Assembly: GCF_013376105.1 (NCBI RefSeq)
Contig: NZ_JAAMFM010000012.1
Span: forward strand, 42,117 to 106,116
From: Arthrobacter wenxiniae
GTDB lineage: Bacteria > Actinomycetota > Actinomycetes > Actinomycetales > Micrococcaceae
DNA length: 64,000 nt
Reading direction: 5' to 3'
Shown here in pieces: positions 8,395-17,807 of this stretch (positions are counted from its first letter, which is position 1; every line of letters starts with the position of its first letter). The translations under genes were made by a program, and so were the position numbers. The notes under the pieces were generated by a model. It was not told the origin of the DNA, did no database searches, and saw only the letters and a list, made by a program, of their open reading frames with translations.

Positions 8395-10086
8395 ATGTCC
8401 CAAATGACCGAGTCCGGGCTCCGCACCCCGCCCGCACTCGCACCGGACACGCTGCGCATAGTTCCCCTCGGCGGCATTGGCGAGATCGGCCGCAACATGA
8501 CCGTCTTCGAAATCGACGGCAAACTGCTGATCGTTGACTGCGGCGTGCTCTTCCCCGAGGAGGACCAGCCCGGCGTGGACCTCATCCTGCCGGACTTCTC
8601 CTACATCGGGGACCGGCTCGAGGACGTGGTGGGCGTGGTGCTCACGCACGGCCACGAGGACCACATCGGCGCCGTCCCCTACCTGCTGCGCCTGCGCAAC
8701 GACATCCCTCTCATCGGCTCCCAGCTGACGCTGGCCCTTGTCGAGGCCAAGCTCGCCGAGCACCGCATGCAGCCGTGGACGCTGACCGTCACGGAGGGAC
8801 AGTTGGAGCAGTTGGGCCCGTTCCAATGCGAATTCGTGGCCGTCAACCACTCCATCCCGGACGCCCTGGCCGTGTTCATCCGCACCGCCGGCGGCACCGT
8901 GCTCCACACGGGCGACTTCAAGATGGACCAGCTGCCCCTGGACGGGCGCCGCACGGACCTGCGCCACTTCGCCCGCCTGGGCGAGGAGGGCGTGGACCTG
9001 TTCCTGGTGGACTCCACCAACGCCGACGTCCCAGGCTTCACCACCAGCGAGGCGGAGATCGGGCCCACCCTGGAGGTCCTGTTCGGCAAGGCCGGCAAGC
9101 GCATCATCGTGGCCAGCTTCTCCTCCCACGTCCACCGCGTCCAGCAGGTGCTCAACGCCGCCGTGCTGCACGGGCGCAAGGTGGCCTTCGTGGGCCGCTC
9201 CATGGTGCGCAACATGGCCATCGCCGCGAAGCTGGGCTACCTCAACGTCCCCGCCAACGTGCTGGTGGACCTGAAGGACGTGGGCAAGCTGCGTGATGAC
9301 CAGGTGGTCCTCATGTCCACCGGGTCCCAGGGCGAGCCGATGGCCGCCCTCTCCCGCATGGCCAACGGCGACCACAAGATCGCGGTGGGCATCGGCGACA
9401 CGGTCATCCTGGCCTCCTCGCTGATCCCCGGCAACGAAAACGCCGTTTACCGCATCATCAACGGCCTGCTCAAGCTCGGCGCCGACGTCATTCACAAGGG
9501 CACCGCCAAGGTGCACGTCTCCGGCCATGCGGCCGCCGGCGAACTGCTGTACTGCTACAACATCCTGCAGCCCAAAAACGTCATGCCCGTTCACGGGGAA
9601 ACCCGCCACCTGATTGCCAACGGCAGGATCGCGCAGTCCTCGGGGGTACCGGCGTCCAACGTCCTGCTGACCAGTGACGGGGCGGTGATCGACCTGGCCG
9701 AAGGCCGCGCACGGATCGTGGGCCAGGTCGAGTGCGGCTTCGTCTACGTCGACGGCCAGAGCGTGGGGGAAATTACCGACGAGGACCTGAAGGACCGCCG
9801 GATCCTCGGCGACGAAGGCTTCATCTCCATCATCACCGTCGTCAACCGGTCCACCGGAAAGATCGTTTCCGGCCCGGACATCCACGCCCGCGGCGTCGCG
9901 GAGGACGACTCCGTCTTTGACGAGATCAAGCCAAGGATCGCCGCCGCCCTCGAGGAAGCCGTCACCGCCAGCACCGACCACACCACCCACCAGCTCCAGC
10001 AGGTGGTGCGCCGCGTGATCGGCACCTGGGTCAACCGCCGGCTCCGCCGCCGCCCCATGATCATCCCGGTGGTCCTCGAGGCGTAG
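8395..10086 (+). CDS. rnj: Ribonuclease J
   Basis: Metallo-beta-lactamase/beta-CASP ribonuclease for mRNA decay and rRNA maturation, with endonuclease and 5'-3' exonuclease activity in the family. The zinc motif HGHEDHIG begins at His85, and later metal ligands appear in LHTGDFKMDQ and in the HVSGHAAAGE region. The 563 residues are typical. It follows dapA by two bases, an arrangement I associate with actinobacterial chromosomes. The palindromic repeat at 10094 begins seven bases after the stop. Confidence 0.96.
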   Translation: MSQMTESGLRTPPALAPDTLRIVPLGGIGEIGRNMTVFEIDGKLLIVDCGVLFPEEDQPGVDLILPDFSYIGDRLEDVVGVVLTHGHEDHIGAVPYLLRLRNDIPLIGSQLTLALVEAKLAEHRMQPWTLTVTEGQLEQLGPFQCEFVAVNHSIPDALAVFIRTAGGTVLHTGDFKMDQLPLDGRRTDLRHFARLGEEGVDLFLVDSTNADVPGFTTSEAEIGPTLEVLFGKAGKRIIVASFSSHVHRVQQVLNAAVLHGRKVAFVGRSMVRNMAIAAKLGYLNVPANVLVDLKDVGKLRDDQVVLMSTGSQGEPMAALSRMANGDHKIAVGIGDTVILASSLIPGNENAVYRIINGLLKLGADVIHKGTAKVHVSGHAAAGELLYCYNILQPKNVMPVHGETRHLIANGRIAQSSGVPASNVLLTSDGAVIDLAEGRARIVGQVECGFVYVDGQSVGEITDEDLKDRRILGDEGFISIITVVNRSTGKIVSGPDIHARGVAEDDSVFDEIKPRIAAALEEAVTASTDHTTHQLQQVVRRVIGTWVNRRLRRRPMIIPVVLEA

Positions 10087-10093
10087 CCCGTCC

Positions 10094-10144
10094 CAGCTGT
10101 GCCGCGGTAGTTGGGGATTTTCAGCAACTACCGCGTCACAGCTG
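10094..10144. repeat. Palindromic intergenic repeat, copy 2
   Basis: Inverted repeat with 20-base arms (10094-10113 and 10125-10144), 19 of 20 matching, 11-base loop. The right arm CAACTACCGCGTCACAGCTG shares its core with the copies at 6333 and 34804. It lies between rnj and ftsK and may terminate rnj transcription, although no T-run follows. Confidence 0.78.
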
Positions 10145-10235
10145 CGTGGGACCGGATGGGGACTTTCGATGCAGCGCCTCTCCGCCACCGCCGGCGTTGG
10201 GAGCCGAAATCCGCGGACATGTGCGCCAAAGCGGG

Positions 10236-10241
10236 TAGCTT
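10236..10241 (+). promoter_or_regulatory. ftsK -10 hexamer, leaderless spacing
   Basis: TAGCTT ends seven bases before the ATG at 10249. No Shine-Dalgarno sequence is present, which supports this start over in-frame upstream codons. Confidence 0.45.
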
Positions 10242-10248
10242 TGGGGGT

Positions 10249-13143
10249 ATGGCGACTCGTTCTTCCCCCGCTCGCGCGTCCGCCGGCAAACAAGGCGGCG
10301 CTTCCGCGCGCCCCGGGAAGACCGCCAAAATGCCGGGCACCCGCAGCAAGCAAACCGTTCCCGAGCAGAGGCTTGTCTGGCCGCTGCGCCTGGCCGTCGG
10401 CCTGTGGCAGGGCCTGGGGCACCTGATCGGCGGGGCCATCCGGCGCATGGGCGCCGACGTCAGCGGCATCGCCCCCGAGGACCGCCGGGACGGCAGCGGC
10501 CTGTTCTTCATCCTCCTGGCCGCCCTCATCGCCACCTTTGAGTGGTGGGGCCTCTCCGGCGGGGTGGCCGACGCCGTCCACGGCATCTTTCAGGGGACCT
10601 TTGGCTGGTTCGCGGCCATGCTGCCGCCCATGCTGCTGGTCTTCTCCATCCTGGTGTTCCGCCAGCCCGCCAACGTGCGCGCCAACAACCGCGTGGCCAT
10701 CGGCTTCTCCCTCATGATCGTCTCCGGCTGCGCCCTGGCCCACGTGGCGGGCGGCATGCCGGACGCCGCGCGCGGCTTTGCCGGCGTCAGCCTGGCCGGC
10801 GGCATGGTCGGCATGATCGCCGGCGGGCTCGTGGCTGCCGCGAGCCCCGTGCTGGCCGTCGCGGTGTTCTCGATCCTGGCATTCTTCAGCGTCCTGATCC
10901 TGACGGCCACCCCCATCCGGCACATCCCGGACCGGCTGCGCGGCCTGTACGAGCAGCTGGTGGGCGCCGCACCTGCGCGTGACGGCGCCGACGGCGGCCA
11001 CGACCAGAGTTACCTGTACGACCGCGACGGCCTTCCCAGGGAGAACAAGCCGCGCGCCCAGCGCGGGCGCAAGAAGGCCGCCGCGGAAGCCCTCGAGCAG
11101 GGCTGGGACACCGAAGGCGCCTTCGAGACGGCGCTGGTTGACGCGGACGACGACGACGCCCGGCCCGCGCCGTCGGCCGCGCCTTCCCTGCCGCCCGGCG
11201 TCCGGCGCCCCACGCGCGATGAACTGGCAGCGGATAAGATCAAGGCCCGCCAGGGCCTGCCCACCTCCTCCGGCGGCCACGAGGCCGCGGACGGGGCGGG
11301 GCGCGGGCCGGAAGCGGTCACCGAGGCCATCGGGATTGTGGCGGCCAACGCCGCCGCGCATGCGGTCCCGGCGCCGCCCAGCCTGCAGGCGCCCATCCCG
11401 GCACGGTCCGAGCAGCTCCAGCTCTCCGGCGACGTCACCTACACGCTGCCGGAATCGGACTTCCTGCCCGCCGGGCCGCCGGCGAAGGACGCCACGGACG
11501 CCAACGACGCCGTCGTCGCGGCGCTGACGGACACCCTGAACCAGTTCAACGTGGACGCGGCCGTGACCGGCTTCAGCCGCGGCCCCACCGTCACCCGCTA
11601 TGAGATTGAGCTGGCGTCCGGCACCAAGGTGGAGCGCGTCACCGCCCTGAGCAAGAATATTTCCTACGCCGTGGCGTCTTCGGACGTGCGCATCCTCAGC
11701 CCCATCCCGGGCAAGAGCGCCATCGGCATTGAAATTCCCAATGCGGACAAGGAGATCGTGGTCCTTGGCGACGTGCTGCGCTCGGCCAACGCCCGGCGCA
11801 CCGACCACCCCATGGTCATGGGCGTGGGCAAGGACGTCGAGGGCGGCTTCGTGGTGGCCAACCTGGCCAAGATGCCGCACCTGCTCGTGGCCGGCGCCAC
11901 GGGAGCCGGAAAGTCCTCCTTCGTCAACTCCATGATCGTCTCCATCCTGATGCGCTCCACGCCCGACGAGGTCCGCATGGTCATGGTGGACCCCAAGCGC
12001 GTGGAACTCACCGCCTACGAGGGCGTGCCGCACCTGATCACGCCCATCATCACGAACCCCAAGAAGGCCGCCGAGGCGCTGCAGTGGGTCGTGCGTGAGA
12101 TGGACCAGCGGTACGACGACCTCGCCAATTACGGCTTCAAGCACATTGACGAGTTCAACAAGGCGGTCAAGGCCGGCAAGGTCCACCCGCCCGTGGACTC
12201 CAAGCGCGTGATCCGGCCCTACCCATACCTGCTGGTGATTGTCGACGAGCTCGCCGACCTCATGATGGTGGCCCCGCGCGACGTGGAAGATTCCATTGTG
12301 CGCATCACCCAGCTGGCGCGTGCCGCCGGCATCCACCTCGTGCTGGCCACCCAGCGCCCGTCCGTGGACGTTGTGACGGGGCTGATCAAGGCCAATGTTC
12401 CCTCCCGCATGGCCTTTGCCACCTCCTCCGTCACCGACTCCCGCGTGGTCCTGGACCAGCCGGGCGCGGAGAAGCTGCTGGGCCAGGGTGACGCCCTTTT
12501 CCTGCCCATGGGCAAGTCCAAGCCCATCCGCGTCCAGGGCGCCTGGGTCACGGAGGCGGAGATCAAGCGCGTCGTGGACCATGTCAAGGGCCAGCTCACC
12601 GTCCACTACCGCGACGACGTGGCGGTGGAGGCGCCCAGGAAGCAGATCGACGACGACATCGGCGACGACCTCGAACTGCTGCTGCAGGCCACCGAGCTGG
12701 TGGTCACCACGCAGTTCGGCTCCACCTCCATGCTCCAGCGCAAGCTGCGGGTCGGCTTCGCCAAGGCCGGGCGCCTCATGGACCTGCTCGAGTCCCGCGG
12801 CGTGGTGGGCCCGTCAGAGGGCTCCAAGGCCCGGGACGTACTCGTCAAGCCGGACGACCTCGCCGCCACGCTCGCGGCCATCCGCGGCGGGGGCGTCGGA
12901 GGGGACACGGACGGGAGCGCCGGCGGGGAAGCGGACGGGGGCGTCGGCATCGGGTCTTCCGGCGGCGGTCCGGGCTCGCCCGCCGGCGACGCAATGACCG
13001 CGGCCCTGGCGGAAAACGCCAACGCCAACCACGGCTGGGGCACGGACCTGGTGGCCGAGGATTTGGCCAACCGCACCGAAGCCGTCGACTACGGCGACGA
13101 CGAGGAAGGCGGCGAGGACGCCTGGTCGCTGACCGGACGGTAG
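10249..13143 (+). CDS. ftsK: DNA translocase FtsK/SpoIIIE
   Basis: Septal DNA pump that clears chromosome termini during division. The 964 residues contain about four N-terminal membrane helices (residues 80-235), a charged Pro/Ala linker, the RecA-like motor with Walker A GATGAGKSS (Lys555) and the Walker B region LVIVDELADLM, and the C-terminal gamma winged helix (LRVGFAKAGRLMDLLESRG). A Gly-rich tail of about 100 residues follows. The start is set by the leaderless-type -10; an open frame extends back to 10111 but crosses the palindromic repeat. Confidence 0.95.
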   Translation: MATRSSPARASAGKQGGASARPGKTAKMPGTRSKQTVPEQRLVWPLRLAVGLWQGLGHLIGGAIRRMGADVSGIAPEDRRDGSGLFFILLAALIATFEWWGLSGGVADAVHGIFQGTFGWFAAMLPPMLLVFSILVFRQPANVRANNRVAIGFSLMIVSGCALAHVAGGMPDAARGFAGVSLAGGMVGMIAGGLVAAASPVLAVAVFSILAFFSVLILTATPIRHIPDRLRGLYEQLVGAAPARDGADGGHDQSYLYDRDGLPRENKPRAQRGRKKAAAEALEQGWDTEGAFETALVDADDDDARPAPSAAPSLPPGVRRPTRDELAADKIKARQGLPTSSGGHEAADGAGRGPEAVTEAIGIVAANAAAHAVPAPPSLQAPIPARSEQLQLSGDVTYTLPESDFLPAGPPAKDATDANDAVVAALTDTLNQFNVDAAVTGFSRGPTVTRYEIELASGTKVERVTALSKNISYAVASSDVRILSPIPGKSAIGIEIPNADKEIVVLGDVLRSANARRTDHPMVMGVGKDVEGGFVVANLAKMPHLLVAGATGAGKSSFVNSMIVSILMRSTPDEVRMVMVDPKRVELTAYEGVPHLITPIITNPKKAAEALQWVVREMDQRYDDLANYGFKHIDEFNKAVKAGKVHPPVDSKRVIRPYPYLLVIVDELADLMMVAPRDVEDSIVRITQLARAAGIHLVLATQRPSVDVVTGLIKANVPSRMAFATSSVTDSRVVLDQPGAEKLLGQGDALFLPMGKSKPIRVQGAWVTEAEIKRVVDHVKGQLTVHYRDDVAVEAPRKQIDDDIGDDLELLLQATELVVTTQFGSTSMLQRKLRVGFAKAGRLMDLLESRGVVGPSEGSKARDVLVKPDDLAATLAAIRGGGVGGDTDGSAGGEADGGVGIGSSGGGPGSPAGDAMTAALAENANANHGWGTDLVAEDLANRTEAVDYGDDEEGGEDAWSLTGR

Positions 13144-13209
13144 GCGCGCCCGCCGTCCAGCGTCCCTTCCCGCCGCGCCGCCGCCTAGCTGCCCGGCCCG
13201 GAATGACGG

Positions 13210-13215
13210 TAGCCT
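13210..13215 (+). promoter_or_regulatory. pgsA -10 hexamer, leaderless spacing
   Basis: TAGCCT ends six bases before the GTG at 13222, with no ribosome site. Confidence 0.42.
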
Positions 13216-13221
13216 TGCACA

Positions 13222-13821
13222 GTGACTGACAACGCCGTACCCGCCCAGCCCGGCCCTTCCAACTGGAACCTGCCCAACGCCCTGACCATGCTGCGGATCG
13301 TGCTGGTCCCGTTCTTCATCTGGTTCTTCCTGGCCGACGGCGGCGCCTACGGCTGGTGGCGCTGGGCGGCCGTGGTGCTGTTCCTCGTGGCCATTTATAC
13401 TGACAAGCTCGACGGCGACATCGCCCGGGCGCGCGGGCTCATCACCAGCTTCGGCAAGATCGCGGACCCGATTGCCGACAAGCTGCTCATCGGATCGGCC
13501 CTCGTCATGCTCTCGGCCGTCGGGGAGCTGTGGTGGTGGGTCACAGTCCTGATGCTGGTGCGCGAGGTCGGCATCACGGCACTGCGCTTCGTGGTGATCC
13601 GTTATGGCGTCATGGCGGCCTCCAAGGGCGGCAAGCTCAAGACCGTGCTGCAGACCGTGGCCATCTTCCTCTACCTGCTGCCCGTCACCCCCGCCACCCC
13701 GTGGCTGTCCGTCGCCGCCCTGGTGGTCATGCTGGCGGCACTGGCCGTCACGCTGGTCACCGGCGTCGACTACATCATCAAGGCCGCGCAGCTGCGCACC
13801 GCCGGCCGCGGGGCGGCATAG
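13222..13821 (+). CDS. pgsA: CDP-diacylglycerol-glycerol-3-phosphate 3-phosphatidyltransferase PgsA
   Basis: Membrane enzyme making phosphatidylglycerol phosphate, the precursor of phosphatidylglycerol and cardiolipin. The 199-residue protein has several membrane helices and the CDP-alcohol phosphotransferase signature spread over DKLDGDIARA, then G, KIADPIADK (DxxDG, AR, G, DxxxD order). The start is a GTG. The cinA frame begins two bases after the stop, so the pair is probably cotranscribed. Confidence 0.93.
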   Translation: MTDNAVPAQPGPSNWNLPNALTMLRIVLVPFFIWFFLADGGAYGWWRWAAVVLFLVAIYTDKLDGDIARARGLITSFGKIADPIADKLLIGSALVMLSAVGELWWWVTVLMLVREVGITALRFVVIRYGVMAASKGGKLKTVLQTVAIFLYLLPVTPATPWLSVAALVVMLAALAVTLVTGVDYIIKAAQLRTAGRGAA

Positions 13822-13823
13822 CC

Positions 13824-14321
13824 GTGGCCGTCCCCGGCATGGACCTGGCCGCCCTGGTGGCGGATGCAACGGCCGCCGGCCTGACCGTGGCCACGGCCGA
13901 ATCGCTGACCGGCGGGCTGCTGACGGCCGCGCTGGTGGAGGTCCCGGGCGCGTCGGGCATGCTCAACGGCGGGGTCATTGCCTACCAAAACGACGTCAAG
14001 GTGCGGGCGCTCGGCGTGCCGGCCGAACTCCTGGCCGAGCATGGCGCTGTCGACGCCCGGGTGGCCTGCGCCATGGCGCTGGGCGCGTGCCACATGGCGG
14101 GCGCCAGGGTGGGCCTGTCAACCACCGGGGTGGCGGGGCCCGAACCCCACCAGGGGAAGGCCGTGGGCCATGTGTTCATCGGTGTCGCCCTGGACGGTGA
14201 AGCCCAGGCCTATGAATACCACTTTGGCGGGGACCGGGCGATGGTGCGCCAGCAGGCCGTCGACGAGGCGCTGGCGCTGCTGCAGCAGGTGGTGGCGGCG
14301 GCCCGGGAACAAAAGTTGTAA
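13824..14321 (+). CDS. cinA: CinA-family nicotinamide-nucleotide amidohydrolase
   Basis: A 165-residue CinA C-terminal domain protein (PncC type) that deamidates nicotinamide mononucleotide in pyridine nucleotide recycling. Characteristic segments are TVATAESLTGGLL, the catalytic-loop region GVIAYQNDVKV, and LSTTGVAGPEPHQGK. The N-terminal molybdopterin-like domain of full-length CinA is absent, as in many bacteria. The GTG at 13824 lies just after the pgsA stop; ATG at 13839 is a good alternative and neither has a clear ribosome site. Confidence 0.9.
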   Translation: MAVPGMDLAALVADATAAGLTVATAESLTGGLLTAALVEVPGASGMLNGGVIAYQNDVKVRALGVPAELLAEHGAVDARVACAMALGACHMAGARVGLSTTGVAGPEPHQGKAVGHVFIGVALDGEAQAYEYHFGGDRAMVRQQAVDEALALLQQVVAAAREQKL

Positions 14322-14544
14322 CCGGATAGTTAGTGATAGTGAACGCTTTGGCGGGTGAATCCCCCATTAGGATAAGATCACCAACTGGGCGTAGCCTTTT
14401 CGGACCAGCCGAAGAGGATGAATGCAAATGGCGAGGAGTAAGGCGATACCGATGGTGAAACAACCCGTATCCGTAAACGGCGTGGTGCGCTGGCGGGATG
14501 TGGGTTTGGCGGACGAGGCAAAACATCAGCAGAAGGAGCGCAAA

Positions 14545-14892
14545 ATGGTGGTTTTACGCCACGAAATTGGAGACGTTCTGCGGGATGTTCGCCAGCGTCA
14601 AGGCCGCACACTCCGCGAAGTCTCACACAACGCACGCGTCTCACTGGGCTACCTGAGTGAAGTTGAGCGTGGACAGAAGGAAGCATCTTCGGAACTGCTT
14701 TCCTCAATCTGCTCGGCTCTCGAGGTGCCCCTCTCACTCATGCTCCGTGAAGTGAGCGACCGTTTGGCCATTGCCGAAGGCGTGGCCGTCCCGGACACCG
14801 TTCCCCAGGAATTCGCGGCGCGCTACGGTCGCGACCTCAACGAGGAACTCTCCGACGAACTGAGCAAGGGGCTCATCTCCAGCGCCTTTTAG
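14545..14892 (+). CDS. clgR: ClgR-type helix-turn-helix regulator
   Basis: A 115-residue Xre-family DNA-binding protein closely resembling actinobacterial ClgR, which activates clp protease and other stress genes. The HTH spans about residues 10-60 ([20 protein letters not shown]). The C-terminal tail ends in Ala-Phe after LISS, a hydrophobic end of the kind ClpP substrates often carry. The ATG at 14545 is chosen for AGAAGGAG six bases upstream. The frame stays open to 14422, adding 41 unconserved-looking residues behind a weaker site. Promoter-like TAGGAT lies near 14369. Confidence 0.85.
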   Translation: MVVLRHEIGDVLRDVRQRQGRTLREVSHNARVSLGYLSEVERGQKEASSELLSSICSALEVPLSLMLREVSDRLAIAEGVAVPDTVPQEFAARYGRDLNEELSDELSKGLISSAF

Positions 14893-15006
14893 GCCTCGAG
14901 GTAACGTCGTAACACGGCTCCTGCCCCTCCATCCCCCCGCAACGGCCGACAGCCGGAATGCGGCCCACCATCTCGCAAGCCCCCACGGTGTGTGGCCGGC
15001 TTGGAA

Positions 15007-15046
15007 CGCAAGGCGGCCCCCGTCCCAGGACGGGGGCCGCCTTGCG
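15007..15046. terminator. Strong bidirectional terminator hairpin
   Basis: A perfect 19-bp stem (15007-15025 with 15028-15046) closes over a two-base loop, between the clgR-like gene and the convergent MarR gene. There is no T-run, but GC-rich hairpins of this type are the usual actinobacterial form. Confidence 0.85.
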
Positions 15047-15104
15047 TGTACGCCATGCTTCCGGTGCCGTCAGCGGCCGTGGTCGGCCAGGCCGGGCACC
15101 GGGG

Positions 15105-15590
15105 TCAGCCGCCGGCGTCGGCGTTGAGCCGGGAGATCAGGGCGGCCAGGGTTGTCAGGTCCTTGGTGTCCCAGTGGGCGAGCAGGCTGTGGAAGGCCTG
15201 CTGCCGCCCGTCATGGACCTGGCGCATTTTGGCCAGCCCCCTTGGCGTGAGTTCAATCAGCTGTGCACGCCCGTCGCGGGGGTCCGCCTCCTTGCGAACC
15301 AGCCCCACCCCTTCCAGGAAACTGATCTGGCGGCTCACCGACGGCTTCCCGACCCCGATGCAGCGCGCCAGCTCGGTCAGGCGCATGTCACCTTGGTTCA
15401 GCAGGACGGAAAGCAGGCCGTAGGCGGCCGGCTCGAGGTCCGGATGGACGCTGCGCGAGACCGCGTGGCTGCTGGCCCGGGCGCGGCGCCACAACAGGCT
15501 GAGTTCAACTTCCAGCGCCTCGATGGCCGCCCTCGTCTCCGCGGGCAGGGACGGCGGGCCGTCTCCTTGAGGTGCAGCTTCTGTGGTCAT
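15105..15590 (-). CDS. MarR-family transcriptional regulator
   Basis: A 161-residue winged-helix regulator. The recognition region (MRLTELARCIGVGKPSVSRQ) and the wing (RKEADPRDGRAQLIELTPRG) are typical MarR features. It is divergent from the DUF3046 gene with only 55 bases between starts, so the two probably share a control region. The ATG at 15588-15590 is preferred; the open frame extends upstream into the opposite gene. No ligand or target can be inferred. Confidence 0.88.
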   Translation of the reverse strand: MTTEAAPQGDGPPSLPAETRAAIEALEVELSLLWRRARASSHAVSRSVHPDLEPAAYGLLSVLLNQGDMRLTELARCIGVGKPSVSRQISFLEGVGLVRKEADPRDGRAQLIELTPRGLAKMRQVHDGRQQAFHSLLAHWDTKDLTTLAALISRLNADAGG

Positions 15591-15645
15591 TCCACCAGTG
15601 TATTCTCCGCCCGCCGGACGGTGCCGGGCGTGCAAGAATGGGACT

Positions 15646-15867
15646 GTGCGACTAAGCGAATTTTGGCGATTGATGGACGACGAGTTCACCCCTGGCTATT
15701 CCCGCGTGCTGGCCAGGGAGCTGCACCTTGCGGGCGTGGGCGGGAAATCGGCCCTCGATGCCCTCGCCGCCGGATACGAGCCGCGGGAGGTTTGGCTGGA
15801 GGTGTGCCAAATGCAGGATGTGCCGGAGTCACGGCGGCTGGGACGAGACGTCCCGGTGAAGAAATAG
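15646..15867 (+). CDS. DUF3046 protein
   Basis: A 73-residue protein of the actinobacterial DUF3046 family, recognised by its start RLSEFWRLMDDEF and the segment EVWLEVCQMQDVPESRRLGRD. It is commonly found just upstream of recA, as here. The function is unknown. The start is a GTG at 15646, where the conserved region begins; no ribosome site is evident. Confidence 0.88.
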   Translation: MRLSEFWRLMDDEFTPGYSRVLARELHLAGVGGKSALDALAAGYEPREVWLEVCQMQDVPESRRLGRDVPVKK

Positions 15868-15900
15868 CCACCTTGAGAGGCGACACGCCGCACGAATACT

Positions 15901-15914
15901 CGAATACCTATTCG
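15901..15914. promoter_or_regulatory. Putative LexA (SOS) box upstream of recA
   Basis: CGAATACCTATTCG is a perfect dyad (CGAATA-CC-TATTCG) with the spacing of the actinobacterial SOS box CGAAC-N4-GTTCG, but with CGAAT half-sites. A -10-like TAGAGT at 15923-15928 puts the box over the expected -35 position. recA begins 249 bases downstream. The rest of the 296-base gap 15868-16163 holds no gene I can support. Confidence 0.7.
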
Positions 15915-16163
15915 AAGCGGCTTAGAGTTGAGTCCGTTGATGCGGCCGTGGAAGAAAGTTCTCCACACATTTGCCCGGAGCGCCGGACTTCACCGGACAT
16001 TGTCAGAGCCTTGAACTAGCGTTTTAAGTGTTGGAAAACCACCGGGTTGCCCCCATGGGCAGCTTGAGGATGAAGAAACTAAACCACCACCCGCCAAGGG
16101 GCGCAGGCAGCGCCGCAAGGACGGGGCCGAAGAATCGGCACAGATGAAAGACCGAGGTGAACC

Positions 16164-17219
16164 ATGGCTGCTCCCGCAGACCGTGACAAGGCGCTGGCCG
16201 CAGCACTGGCCCAAATCGACAAGCAGTACGGCAAGGGCTCGGTAATGCGCCTGGGCGACGACGTCAGGGCGCCCATTGAGGTCATCCCCACGGGTTCCAT
16301 CGCGCTGGACGTTGCCCTGGGCATCGGCGGCCTGCCGCGCGGGCGCGTCGTGGAGATCTACGGCCCGGAATCGTCCGGAAAGACCACCGTCGCCCTGCAC
16401 GCGGTGGCAAATGCGCAGAAGAACGGCGGCATCGCGGCGTTCATCGATGCCGAGCACGCCCTGGACCCCGACTACGCCGCCAGGCTCGGCGTGGACACGG
16501 ACGCCCTCCTGGTCTCACAGCCGGACACCGGCGAGCAGGCCCTGGAGATCATGGACATGCTCATCGGCTCCGGGTCGCTGGACGTGATTGTCGTCGACTC
16601 CGTGGCCGCCCTCGTGCCCCGCGCCGAAATTGAGGGCGACATGGGCGACAGCCACGTGGGCCTGCAGGCGCGCCTCATGAGCCAGGCACTGCGCAAGATC
16701 ACCGGGCGCCTGAGCCAGACCAAGACCACCGCCATCTTCATCAACCAGCTGCGTGAAAAGATCGGCGTGTTCTTTGGCAGCCCGGAAACCACCACGGGTG
16801 GAAAGGCGCTGAAGTTCTACGCTTCCATCCGCATCGACGTCCGGCGCATCCAGACGTTGAAGGAGGGGGCCGACGCCGTGGGAAACCGGACCAAGGCCAA
16901 AGTCGTCAAGAACAAGATGGCCCCGCCGTTCAAGATCGCCGAATTCGACATCATCTACGGCCAGGGCATTTCGCGCGAAGGCGGCATCATCGACATGGGC
17001 GTGGAGCACGGCATCATCCGCAAGTCCGGCTCCTGGTTCACCTACGACGGCGACCAGCTCGGCCAAGGCATGGAGAACTCGCGCCGCTTCCTGCGCGACA
17101 ACCCCGAACTCGCCGAGGAGCTGGAGCGCCTCATCAAGGCCAAGCTGGGTGTCGGCGTCACGCCCGCCGCGCCAGAGGCCGAGGCTGCCCCGAAGCTAAA
17201 GGCCGTGGACGGGTTCTAA
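16164..17219 (+). CDS. recA: Recombinase RecA
   Basis: Strand-exchange protein for recombinational repair and coprotease for LexA self-cleavage. The 351 residues show Walker [10 protein letters not shown] (residues 67-75), the Walker B region [18 protein letters not shown], and the loop-2 region [21 protein letters not shown]. No intein is present, unlike some mycobacterial RecA proteins. GAGGTGA precedes the ATG at 16164. recX begins nine bases after the stop. Confidence 0.99.
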   Translation: MAAPADRDKALAAALAQIDKQYGKGSVMRLGDDVRAPIEVIPTGSIALDVALGIGGLPRGRVVEIYGPESSGKTTVALHAVANAQKNGGIAAFIDAEHALDPDYAARLGVDTDALLVSQPDTGEQALEIMDMLIGSGSLDVIVVDSVAALVPRAEIEGDMGDSHVGLQARLMSQALRKITGRLSQTKTTAIFINQLREKIGVFFGSPETTTGGKALKFYASIRIDVRRIQTLKEGADAVGNRTKAKVVKNKMAPPFKIAEFDIIYGQGISREGGIIDMGVEHGIIRKSGSWFTYDGDQLGQGMENSRRFLRDNPELAEELERLIKAKLGVGVTPAAPEAEAAPKLKAVDGF

Positions 17220-17228
17220 GCGGCCGCC

Positions 17229-17765
17229 ATGAACAGCGAACGGCCCGCACCGGAACTGGACCCCGACGCCAACCCGGCGTCGGTGGCCCGGGCCATCATC
17301 CTGCGCCAGCTGACCAACTCGCCCAAGAGCCGCCAGCAGCTGGCCCAAAAACTGGCCGAACGCAACGTCCCCGCCGGCGTCGCCGAGGCCGTGCTGAACC
17401 GCTTCGAGGAAGTCAAGCTCATTGACGACGCCGAATTTGCGCAACTGTGGGTGCGCAGCAGGGCGCAAAACAAGGCGCTCGCCCGGGGAGCCCTCAGGCG
17501 CGAACTGGCCGGGAAGGGAATAGCCCCCGAGCTGGCCGAGGAAGCACTGGCCCAGCTCAGCGACGAGGACGAGGCCGGCAGCGCCGAGGCCCTGGTGCGG
17601 CGCAAGCTGCGCACGTCCATGAACCTGGCCGACAGGGCCGAGCGCGAGAAGTACACGCGCCGCTGGGTGGCCATGCTGGCCCGCAAGGGCTACAGCCCCT
17701 CAGCAGCCTTTGCCGTCGTGGACCGGCTGATCGACGAACAGGTCGACGGCGAATCACCGGAGTAA
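17229..17765 (+). CDS. recX: Regulatory protein RecX
   Basis: A 178-residue modulator of RecA filaments. Three-helix RecX repeats are visible: LTNSPKSRQQLAQKL near residue 30, FEEVKLIDDAEFAQLWVRSR, and a C-terminal unit around RRWVAMLARKGYSPSAAF. It follows recA by nine bases, so it is presumably coinduced by DNA damage. Confidence 0.94.
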   Translation: MNSERPAPELDPDANPASVARAIILRQLTNSPKSRQQLAQKLAERNVPAGVAEAVLNRFEEVKLIDDAEFAQLWVRSRAQNKALARGALRRELAGKGIAPELAEEALAQLSDEDEAGSAEALVRRKLRTSMNLADRAEREKYTRRWVAMLARKGYSPSAAFAVVDRLIDEQVDGESPE

Positions 17766-17793
17766 TTGCCGCCGAAAGTGGGTACTGGGTGGT

Positions 17794-17799
17794 TATGCT
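17794..17799 (+). promoter_or_regulatory. -10 hexamer of the transglycosylase gene
   Basis: TATGCT ends eight bases before the ATG at 17808, with no Shine-Dalgarno sequence, suggesting a leaderless transcript. Confidence 0.4.
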
Positions 17800-17807
17800 G
17801 GCCACCT

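Noticed and set aside
8056..12606. A 1516-codon open frame on the minus strand
   Set aside because: It lies antisense to rnj and ftsK, which are unmistakable. Long antisense frames are expected in GC-rich coding DNA, and its translation resembles no protein.
14335..14360. CGCTTTGGCG as a ClgR operator upstream of the clgR-like gene
   Set aside because: The spacing between CGC and GCG is four bases instead of the five I recall for ClgR sites, so the match is not good enough.
15957..15970. TTCTCCACA as a DnaA box near recA
   Set aside because: A single site with one mismatch, without a cluster, AT-rich unwinding region or dnaA/dnaN neighbours, is not evidence of an origin.
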